Shown here: positions 11,140-23,100 of the stretch, piece by piece | Numbering within the stretch: position 1 is the stretch's first letter | How the letters are laid out: the number at the start of each line of letters is the position of its first letter | NCBI GenBank assembly: GCA_946894095.1 | Contig: OX335645.2 | Coordinates: 21,971,001 to 22,035,000, forward strand | Reading direction: 5' to 3' | Source: Incurvaria masculella | Lineage: Eukaryota > Arthropoda > Insecta > Lepidoptera > Incurvariidae | DNA: 64,000 nt | The notes under the pieces: model-generated | What the model saw: the letters and a program-made list of their open reading frames with translations, nothing else | Told to the model about the DNA's origin: nothing | The model's database searches: none | Position numbers and translations under genes: made by a program

Positions 11140-14100
11140 CTAGGCGGCCGGGTCTGGGATGGGCGAGGTGGCCTTGTCCTCCGCCGCCGCCTCCTCCGTC
11201 GGCTCCTCCTCCTCATCCTCCACCCCGTCGCCCCCCTCGCCCCCCTCGCCCGCTTCTTCCGCGTCGCCCCCCTCGCCCCCTTCGCCAACCGCCTCCGCCG
11301 CCGCCGCCTCCGCGCCGTCCGCGGCCGCACCAGCCGCGGGGGGCTCCGTGGCCGCCGCCTCGGTCGTCTCCTTGCCGGACTCCATCCGCTTCTGTGAGGT
11401 TAAATATTATTGTGATATATATTTTTTCTCGAAAAATTCTTACCGACCCGTGAAAAAGCGCCCTAAGGATCATATTTAAGATGTCAAAGTGGTAATTAAA
11501 ACTAATTAGGATTAATGGGAAACACATGGGTCAAACTAACCTGACCTGAAGGTAAAACAGATTCATTGTCATGGAAATAACTTAATTTGCTGGAGATTAT
11601 TGCGAAAATTAAGTCAGCCATGTTTTCCCAAATGGTACTAATCAAATAAAGTCGCAATGAGAAAAAATAAAAATAACATAACCTATAATTTTCCATTAAA
11701 AACTTTAGTAAAAGTAAAAAAAACATTTATTGAGTAATAATGTACATACATAGTGATTACTGTCCCCTGCACTAGTCGGTAGACTGTGCTGCAGAGAGCA
11801 GTGGACTGTTGATTTTTACACGGGTAAAGTTAGAGCAGATTTTAATGCACCAGTTCAGTTACATTGTTATTAAGTACATTATATTTTGTGTTGCTCCATT
11901 GCATTAAAGCTAATTAATTAATTATTAATAAAGAGACATCCGCCACGTTCGTACGCAGCAGACGACTGAGGTGAAAGCTAGGCTCGCCGTGGTCGTAAAT
12001 CGTAGCTGTGGGTGGGGGCGGAAGCGGAAATGTGTTTGGTTGCGGTCCGAACCTCAGACGACAGGCAGTATGAGCTGACAATATCGTCGCCGATATTATC
12101 GTCTCCTTTGACCGTCCTGAGTGGCTGAAACGCGGGGTTCCACATTGCAGAGAGCTTATAAGAGTCTTCTCGATTGAAGTTGCTGTGGTTCTTAATCTCG
12201 ATGGCTTCTCGGACTAATCTTGGTATAGGATTTGGTCCTGATTCGACTATGGGCATTGTTTGGTTTGTGGATGTATTGCATCCTGCTCATTATGAAGACT
12301 GTTTTCTTCTTTAAAACTGACAGTGTCAGAGCGAAATAGAGCGATTTTGTGCCGTGCCCGCGAATAAGTTAGTCCCGTCGGGAAGGGCCACCTTAATGCA
12401 AGCATACCTTGGACTTCTTCTTCTTGACCTTGGGCTGCGGCTTGGGGTCGGGCGCGCCGTAGCCCGGCGGGAAGAGCCGCGCGCACTCCTCGGCGCCCAC
12501 CACCGTGTCCTCGCTGACGTGCAGCGCGCCGAGCGACGCCAGCGCGCGCAGCAGCGCGTCGCCCTCCTCGCCGCCGCGCCGCGCCACCATGACCGCCAGC
12601 GTGTCACCGCTGCGCGTGCACACAATCTAATTGTGGCTCTGGGGTGTTACCATGGTAAGGTAACTCGCCGAGTAAATATTTCATTAGTCAAGTTACGTCA
12701 AAAACTTATAGATCAGCGGATTCTATCAACCAGTAAAGGAGAGTCCGCAAAGAAACTTTACTGGTTTTCCGTCCACAGTAATGAAATACACACACAGATC
12801 TAAATGCTACTGCCAAACAAATGTCGGCAGAACAGCAAAAAACAAGAACAAAACAGCAACCCTCAGTGAAAATGGATTAGAAATAGTACTTATTAGAATA
12901 TAGCAGGTGAACAGGCAAGAGAGTTATAAATTTACCAGTTGGCATGGTACGAAATGCAACTAAACGTCCTGCTACAAAAATCCCAAAGTCATGTAAATAT
13001 GCCATGTAACCGAAAGTTACTTTTTGGATTTCAGGTAACTGGAGGTGGTGAAAACAGGGATTAATCACTATTTGCCTGTTCACCTGCTATTCACCTGGCG
13101 AGTTTTTTACCATGGTAACCCGGTGTTGTCCGGCCAGAACAGCGAGCGTGGAAGGACGGGTAAAGCGATCAAAATAAGTGGTGTAGTCACAAATTATAAC
13201 AAAACGTCTAACTGGGATTGAGCGAATTCGTAAGCGAACTGGCTGGCCAGCGCTACCGTGAATGTATTATCACTAAAACGTGGCTACGCTGCCGCTATAC
13301 GGATGAGTTTCGGTCGGGTTTTAGTCGCAATTTCAAGTAGTTACGAGTAAAACGGACGAGCGGCCTTTTTGTTATTGCCGTAGCGGTCAAATGTGCAAAG
13401 TTAGTGAGCACAAACACAAACTTTTAGTCAATTTGAATTTGTAGTTGTGTTTGTGCACACTAACTTTGCACATTTGATAAAAACGGCAATGCCAAAATTA
13501 CCGTTACCTCTGTTTTACTCGAACTCAAAATTACGAGTAAAGTAGCCAAGCTTGTTCGTATTTTCTGATTGATTTTTATCGTGGGATGGTTGGCCGCTTG
13601 ACCTTGACTCGCTTGCAGCGAATGTCCTGCCAATATCAAAGCTTCAACAAAGCGAACAATGACCAGCGATGCAGAACCAGGTGACTAATGGAGTACTCAA
13701 ATATATAGTATATTATCTTATCTGTTGCCCTTTATCAATCAATACATGTATCTACATGATGTGTAGTTGCAGTGAAAACAAAGCGAGACTAAATGAATCG
13801 TTTAAAATAATTAAAGGAATAAAATTTAAGAATAATAAGTATTGCTCTGACTTACAATCTAGGAATTCCAGTTTGCCGTTTGACATTATAACAGAATATG
13901 TTCTTTATACGCGACACTGTTATCTATAGTGCAAGTATACTGGATACCTACTCATGTATTTTTTTCTCAAAATCAACGATTTCGAGTCCCTGGTCAAAAA
14001 ACTTTGTTTTAAAAAATCGCATAATGCAGTTTTAGTTTATATCAAAATTTACCACATGGCTCATTTGAGTGTTTTCGCTATTTCTCAGTTTTGGATTTGG

Positions 14101-17100
14101 CCATTAAGGAATACTTAAAAAACTCACCTCAATATACGTGCCCTGACATAATATGTATATGTTTCCATATCTGCGAAACGTAATTTGATATGGTCACTAA
14201 CTAGTCCTTCTCCGGTCGCTGCTCGTACTGCACCAAATCTTTGGCGATGTTGACGGGCGCGTGCAGGTCGGCGCTCGCGAAGAAGCCGACGTGCAGCGCG
14301 TCGCGCGCGTGCAGCGAGCACGCCGCAAGCGCCGCGCGCCGCTGCCACGCGCCCAGCAGCACGGCCACGTGCGGCGGCGTCGCCGGCGCGGGCGGCTCCA
14401 CCGCCGAGCTCACCAGCTGCGCGACGGAACTAGATGTTATTAGGTTAAGTAATTTATAATTACGTGGGAATCTATAATTGGCTTGTATTTTAGTATAAGA
14501 TTTTATGTTAACATGTCTGTTAATACAAGCTGTTGATTTCCTAAATTAGCAAATCAGACTTTTCACATTGTGGGTTGTTTCCTAGTGGTTCTTAGTTCTT
14601 TGCCTTAGACCGTTCTACCAATGCAAGTTTGGCAGTAGCGTTTAGGTATGAAATCATAATTGTGTACCTATATCATTAATGTGGAGGAAAAAAAAAAAAA
14701 CATGATTTATAGACCAGTTACGTTTCTTCGGGTACTTCACTGAGTTGATCGAATACGCAGATCAATCAAATTGTGACATGACTTAGTGTAGTTTGACTAC
14801 CAGAAGTTGAATAAATAAATGAAATGAAATAAAATGAAGATGAAAAGCTATTGATGAAGACCATTGGCCATCTCCATATTATAATAAGTGGCGTGCTTAA
14901 AGGGGCCCTAGCGGGGCCCAAAAATGATAGACTACGCGCCGCTCCTCGCACACCACGCGGTAGATCAGCTCTGAACCAATCATCATGTTCAATCAAGGGA
15001 TGTTGCAGAACCCGATTTTTTCACATCCGCGGATGTGAATGCGGGATTTTTTAAGGCTCACATCCACGGATGCAGATGTTTGAGATCTTATATAAATATA
15101 GTATATGAATGAAGAAAACTATAGAAACCACAAACATACTACGAGGAAAACATAATGGCATTTACCTGGCGATTTTAATTCAATAAACAAATAAACAAGA
15201 GCAAATAAATATTTCCCAATAAACAATTATTTACAAACAATGATCACTGCATAACAAAAACACTAAAATATCAATCTATACGATAAGTAATCCAAATTAA
15301 ACAAATGATGCACCATAACAAACGCTCGGATCTGGTTACCATTTTTTTCGCTCCCATTTGTCATTCGCCAGCTCCGTCCTATTTCTTTTACATTTAATTT
15401 CTATTTCATTTATTTAAACTTTTTGGTAGTCAAACAACACCAAGATACGTAACAAAGATCCGCGGATTCGATCAACCTAGTAAAGAAGAACCCGCAAAGA
15501 AACTTCACGGGTTTACATAACATATTTTTCCGTCCACAATTATGAAATACATACTTAGATCTAAATGCTACTTCCAAACAATTCCTTGCTAGGACAGATT
15601 AAGGCAAAGAACAAAGAACAATAGAAACAGAAACCCTCAGTTTAAGTTACTTGCAACTAATAAAGTTGCTAATGAAATTACCTATATAAATTAAAAAAAT
15701 TATAGCATTACAAGTATACTCTGGTGTAAAAGCCGTCGTCAACTTAACCTATGTCAGGTGTATAAAGCCCTCGTCAAGTTTGATACCAATGAAGTGCAAT
15801 TGCAAGTTGCAACTTGTATAACAACACAACAATTCTCATCGCAACTTGTATTACATTCGCAACCGCAAGAACATCCGCATTGATTATTGCGAGCGCGGAT
15901 GCAGATGTTCAAATATAAGCGGAATTGGGGTTGCAGATGCGAATATTCGCAACATCCCTGGTTCAAACCTTGGAGTAGAGCACGTCGACGGCGGCGGCCC
16001 GCTGCAGCCGGTCCCGCGGCACGTACAGCCCCCTCCCGCACTCCCCGCGCGCCTCCTCCTCCGCCGTGCGGCCCTCGCTCCCCTCCGGCCCGCGCCGCTC
16101 CTCGCACACCACGCGGTAGATCAGCTCTGAAGCAATCGCCCTACCGATCACTCTTGGGTAGACAATCAGTTGGCAAGGCGTGCGTTCGGAGCGGCTTGAA
16201 GATCATAGGGCCAATTCCTGACAAGATCGAACGCTAGCGCTGGATTAGGATTCGATGAAAATCCTAGATCCGTCCTAACTTCTTTCGTACTCTTGACGAT
16301 TGCTGAATTTATTTTACGATCAAGCTTGATTCGTGCGAAATTCATAAACACAACATTGAGTTATCGGTCTGACTGCAAATGTTCTTCCATTGCGACCGAA
16401 AGGTAATAAGAATAGGAAGATTAGTAAGATAGAAATATCTTGCTTATTCTCGTTATCACTAAAAGAGAGAAAAAATAGTAACGAAGCTATTACTGTCGGC
16501 TATATGAGTATCTACTAACCGGCGAAGTCTCCCTGCGAGGGCTCGGAGGGCGCGCGGCGCAGCAGCACGGCCAGCGCCGGCCGCTCGCCCAGCGGGCCCG
16601 CCGCCGCGCGCAGAGCCTCCCGCTCCTCCGCCTCCACGCCCTCCCACAGCGCCGCCAGCTGCTCGCCGCTCAACAGCATCGGGTACTTGTCGGCCACCGT
16701 TATACCTACGCAATGTTGGAAAGGTGACATCGTCAACTAAGGCACTCGGATAGATCAAACTTTAACTTTAGGCAGTTCAACAACAACAGCGAAGAACTGG
16801 AAAAACATATCTCTGAACAATGTTATGGAAATCATTCACTAAATCAATTAAAAAAATCGTTATTCAGGGCTGATTTTCTACTATCATATTTTTATTCCAC
16901 AATACGGCACACTGTACTGTTCATGAAAAACGCCACAACTCACGACAATTACTTGGGATTATTTGGACTATCTTGCAGCAAAAAGGTAACCTATCACATG
17001 TGGCGAACTGCAGGCCAGTCTTGACATAAAAGGTAACCGATCACGTGTTGCGCACTGCAGGCCAGTCTTGACATAAATGGTAACCTATCACATATTGCGA

Positions 17101-20100
17101 ACTGCAGGTCAGTCTCGACAAAAAGGTAACCGATCACATGTTGCGCACTGCAGGCCAGTCTTGACATAAAAGGTAACCGATCACATGTTGCGCACTGCGG
17201 GCCCGTCTTGACATAAAAGGTAACCTATCACATATTGCGAAGTGCAGGTCAGTCTCGACAAAAAGGTAACCTATCACATGTTGCGCACTGCAGGCCAGTC
17301 TCGACAAAAAGGTAACCGATCACATGTTATGAACTGCAGGTCAGTCTCGACAAAAAGGTAACCGATCACATGTTTCGCACTGCAGGCCAGTCTTGACATA
17401 AAAGGTAACCTATCATTCTTTTCTTTCTTTTCATATTGCGAAGTGCAGGTCAGTCTCGACAAAAAGGTAACCGATCACATGTTGCGCACTGCAGGCCAGT
17501 CTTGACATAAAAGGTAACCTATCACATATTGCGAAGTGCAGGTCAGTCTCGACAAAAAGGTAACCTATCACATGTTGCGAACTGCAGGCCAGTCTCTACA
17601 AAAAGGTTATATATCACATTGTAATGAAGCACTTAGCGCATCTCCCTTTCCCGCCAAAATTTAACCGATTTCCTACGAGCTCGCTGGTTGCGGGTAGATT
17701 GAACGGAGGATAGAGGTAAAGAGGAGATGGTCTAAGCAAACTGGGTCTGTGTCCACCAAGTGGGTCGCTACGTCACAGCCCACGTGACAAAGAAGGCGTG
17801 GCTTAGTCATTCGCGACATGGCGCTGGCGGTGTTAGGTTGTGGGACCATATTATGGTCCACGGCGCAATTTTCGGCGAACAGTCGATTACACGATGAGAT
17901 TTTGTGTAAAATGTTGCAAACATTACACCGGACAAAATAATCTAAATTTTGTAGGTGGAATTACGTTTTATTTGTCAGTAAAACACGGCATATTTTATAA
18001 TTTGAGTCAACATTCGAGCATTGTATCGATGTATCGCTCTTGCTATGTGCCGATAGATGGCGCGCAATAATTTTCGTTTTACGGTAAGAAATGTTGATCT
18101 CATGATGCAAATTTTTTTTAATTAAAATTATTTGAATCCGCGCGAAGGTATAGATTTAAATTTATAAGGTTTTTTTAAAGAAAAAACACTTAGTAAAATT
18201 TAAAAGGCGCCATCTAGTTGTAGTCTTGTAACCACTAAGAATAGCTCTCGGAATAGCTGCTACCAGAATATCGATTCTTCCGGTAGATGGATTTCGCAAA
18301 AATGGGCTGTGCATGACCCCACCATGAAGCGATGTTCCCCCCGCTTCCCCGCACAGTGTCACGCTGCGATCCTTAGTAATATGAGTTAAAAACATCTCCT
18401 CTCTCTCTCTATCCTCCGTGGTACTTTCGCACCGGCGGAGGAGAGCGGGGGACGAGTAAACAGACAATCGCGCGGGAGACGAGACGCGAACGTTTTTGAA
18501 GTGCAAGAAATAGACGAACTATTTTGGAAATTCTTTTGGAACGATTATTTGTGAACATTGAGTGTATTGTGTGACCGTGCTTGTAAGACCTCTGCTGTGT
18601 AAGAGTGTGAGAACAGCTCTGGAGCAACCCGCTTCAGGCTCGGACGCTGGGGTGGAATACGGAACATCGCGCCTACAGGTTAGTGAGTTCGGTACCTACC
18701 TACCCCTTCTAGTACGTCCATCAGTCCGCGCTAAGTGCTCGTCACAGTTTTATTAACATTACTACATAGTATAAAACAAAGTCGCTTTCTCTGTCCCTAT
18801 ATCCCCATGTTCGCTTAAATCTTTGAAACTACGCAACGGATTTTGATGCGGTTTTTTTAATAGATAGAGTAATTAAAGAGGAAGGTTTATATGTATAATA
18901 ACATGCTTTAAATAGTGGAGAAGCACTGTTATTTTTGAGGTTCCCAATGTGATGTCGTAAAAAAATTTTTTTTTTTCGCTTACATTGCAAACGCAGGCTG
19001 AATCCTACGAGATTTATCAAAATAATGTACTAAGTATTGTACACATTGAAAAGGTCTACAGAAAACTCCGCGATGGTATATTTCTATCTCTTATGGATAT
19101 CCCACAATAACATTTTATTGTCATTTACTTTTTACGACAAATTATGGCTAATTTTCGAAGCGATTTTAACCAATACAGCATTAATCCTTATCCAATTAAA
19201 TATCTTAATACATTGTTGATTTAATATAGATCTATATGGCCCATTACAGCATATGATTTAAATAAATATTTTCGAAGATATTACAGATTTAAAAATTGCG
19301 GGACGTAGCGTTTGCGGCGGTACCGGCCGGACGGGGCGGCGGGAGCCATTCAGATATATTTCATACCCGTGCGTAGCCGGAGCGGGCCGCTAGTACCTTA
19401 TAACTTGTTCCGAAATGCAGGCCGTATCAACAAAAAATATTCGTTCACGAGCATCGCACCGGCTCCATCCCCAATGCTGCATTGTCGCGGTGGGCATGCG
19501 CACGCGAGCCAGCCTCGCAACTTACCCAGCGGCTCGAGCAGTTCTGTGAGCCGCTTGAGGTGCTTGTGCGCATGCGGCCAAAGCAGCAGCGGGCACGCGT
19601 CGCGCACGTACGGTTCCAGCAGGTCGGCGCGCGCCTTCCGCCGCGCCGCGAGCGCCGCCGTCGCCGCCGCCTCCTCGCGCACGCGCCGCGCCTCCGCCGC
19701 GCGCGCCGCCTCCGCAGCCAATGCCTGAACACAGCCGCGGCGCCTGGGGGTCTATTCTTGGGATTCCGCGCTCAGAAATCATTGTTTATGTTAGGGTTGC
19801 CACCCTTCGATTTGAACAGTTTGTACTGTTTTAGGCGCGTGTACTTTATATCTTACAAATGATAAAGTGTACGCAAAATACTTTTTTCAGCGCCATCATG
19901 CACCAGTCGACTAAACTACGGTCCTTAACTTTAAATTATATTGTAAGTTTTATTGAGGTTCGTGGGATTATTGTGAATGTAGATGTGGTTCATCCAGTCA
20001 TTTAACAAAACGTTCCGAGAAAGTATCGTATCGAGAACCAAGGATGTATGAATCATAGAACATAGTTTGTGGACCCTTGGTTCCAAGAGATGTTACCTCC

Positions 20101-23100
20101 TCGTGTGGTGTAAGCTCGTGCGGCAGGGTATCCGGACGCGTGCGCTCCCCCCGCCTCACCTACCACAAAAATATGAATCTAAATTTCGTATTCTATCATC
20201 ACTGAATCAACCAAATATAAAAACAAAGTTTGTTTCCAATTTTATTTTTATTTTTTATCTAACAGCTACAATGTGAATTGTACATACATATCTATACCTA
20301 TCTGAAGGTACCAGTATGTATTTACCCACTGTTATTGTGACTGCGGCGGTGAAACGCGCGCCTTTTGTGTCCGTTCCCTGTATTGGAATATGTAGCAATT
20401 TTGAACCACTATTTAAAACTGCACTTCCTGAATTCGGGTGTTCGACAGGTTTTCTGATCACCGTGTATGAGATAAAGATATAGGATAAAGTAGGAGCGGC
20501 TCGTAGCCTAGTGGCGCGGGGACTGGCCTAGCGTACCAGAGGCCCGGGTTCAATACCAACTTGCACCACTGTCTTTCTCTTTCAGAGTTCGACAAGTGCA
20601 TTTCGTCACGAATGCGAGCTGCTCCATGGTTCGGAATCCATGTAAAACTGTAGGTCCCCTTCCCCTACTAGGTGGTAGGGTTTAAGCCCGCCCGGGTTGG
20701 TACCATCGCATTGGATGAAAAGATGGTCGAAACGGCAATGAAAAATTGTCCGTGTTTTCCATCCAGTTCAATGTAGCCGTGCTCATAAAGGGAAGGTCCT
20801 GGCATGGCACCTAATTCCTTCGGGAATGTGGTGTATTGGGCTAATATCATAACGGTAGTTGTGTGGTATTAGCCATCCATGTCAGGTCGCATAAAAAAAA
20901 AAAAAAAAAAGGAAAGATGCGTAATGAATGTAAGGTAGTGCCTGCCTCCTCCTCCCGCGACAGCTCCTCCAGGATGAGACGCGTGAGGCGCGGCGCGTCC
21001 GCCCCGCCCAGCACGTTCAGCAGCCGCCCGCCCTGCGCACGCGCACACCCAACCCGCGTTATTCCCTCCCACGAGCAGGACAATCCATGCGCTAATTAGT
21101 TTACACAGGAAATACTCACTGAATCGGTTAATAATTCCGATTTTTGAAGTTCTCCGTTTCAGCTGGGGCAAAAATGCTTTCGGATGTCTTTTCAGCAGCG
21201 TCCGGATGTCTACCTGTCCGACTCTTCTCTACAGCTCGCACTTCTCATACGATTCTCGTGAATCGGTTGAAAAGTGCGGTGCATTTGTGAGCATTACATA
21301 TTTTGTCTATGAAAATTAGCAAAAAACAAGGTTCAGTAAGCCCCATGAAGTTTGGTCTGTGAATGTTGTTTTCTAAATTTGTTCACATAGCAAGCGTGCA
21401 CAACTCGCAAGGCTAGCAAGGTTATGTTACGTTGGAAGCTAGTAGATAATCCGCAACCAGTTGATTGTAACTCACCGCTAAGAACATCCAAGTTGGTTCA
21501 CTTTTGTTCCGGAACCGTTTTAGGCATTCAATGCTGTCAGACCTGGCCTAAAATTGAACAAATACGTTTTAAAATATACATTTACCTTGAATGTCCTTCT
21601 ATAGTTTGAATGTATTAAGAATATGTGCATATCAATAGTGTTATATCGCTAATGGATACGACATTACCGTTATCTCATTGATTTGAGGTTATCCAACGAT
21701 ATATGCATTAAAGCATTGTAATCATATTTTGAAAATAACCAGAAAACGTTTTTGGGGGGTATAACACTCGTCGGAAACAGGTTCACGACCAAAAACATTC
21801 TGATTACAACGCTTCAATGATCTGTCGTTAAGTATTTATCAATATGTAACAATTATTTATTTCCTAATATCTTGCAAAAAAAAAAATGGTCATTATGCCC
21901 AGGAAGAAACCGTAATAGTACGAACGCTCGCCCTCCACTAGCAGCACATCGCACCGCCAACATAAGTAGTTAATGAAATCAAAGTTCACAACCGTTACAT
22001 GAAGAGTGTGAAGTTACATTACATCTTTAATATAAAAGTTAATCAATAGCTGTAGGTTTTTCTTATTTTGTTTCTCTGTTCTACGCTATACATATACTGC
22101 TTCGTCCTACTACTTTTGCAAAACTTGTGAAATACGAAGCTGGACTAACATATTTTCTAAGCAATATATTAACACTTATATTAAGTTTTCTATGTTACTC
22201 TGTTTGTTTTTCCTGAAAAAAATAAATAAAAAAAAATAAAAAAAGATCATCTCTACTTTCAGCTTCTTGAGATTTCCTATCACGCCACGGCAAGGCCAGC
22301 GTCACCCTGATTATACGTCGACCAATTCAGCACAACACGCCACCTATATAGTCAATGAGATCCCTAAGCTCACCACCTCTAGGTGATGATAGTCCCCCCC
22401 TACCTTTATTCTTAATTAAGATTGCCCACCGTGTACAAGCATGCTCGGCACCATTCCAAGTATATGTCCAACACTGCAGTACAAGACGCCACTGACATAG
22501 TAAATGAGAATAGAAAAACTCACCACCGGTAGGTGAAGATTGTCACCTTACACCTGCATCTTCTTGAGATACCTTTCCTTAGCAGAGTCTGCACCACTCT
22601 AAGTAGGTACACGTCCACCACTTTAGCAGAACACGCCACCGATATAGTCAATGGAATTCTAATAGCTCACCATCGCTAGGTGAAGATTGTCGCCTGCCAC
22701 CTCTACCTTCAGCATATTGCGATTTCCCACCATGTCTAGGCAGGGTCTACACCACTCCGAGTGCACGTCGACCACTGCAGCACAAGACGCCACCGGCATA
22801 GTCAATAATATCCCAATAGCTCACCACCGCTAAGTGAAGATTTTCGCCTGCCGCCTCTACCTTCGGATTAGTGCGATTTCCCACCATGCCTAGGCTGGGT
22901 CTGCACCACTCCGAGTGCACATCGACCACTGCAGCACAAAACGCCACCGGCATAGTCAATAATATCCCAATAGCTCACCACCGCTAAGTGAAGATTTTCG
23001 CCTGCCGCCTCTACCTTCGGATTAGTGCGATTTCCCACCATGCCTAGGCAGGGTCTGCACCACTCCGAGTGCACATCGACCACTGCAGCACGAAACACCA

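Noticed and set aside
11159..11479. Plus-strand serine/proline-rich frame
   Set aside because: It is the antisense shadow of the Ala/Glu-rich last exon of the TXNDC3-like gene, whose splice phase fits the minus strand.
20494..20570. Possible tRNA gene
   Set aside because: A and B boxes are present but no cloverleaf acceptor stem closes. It is the tRNA-derived head of a SINE.
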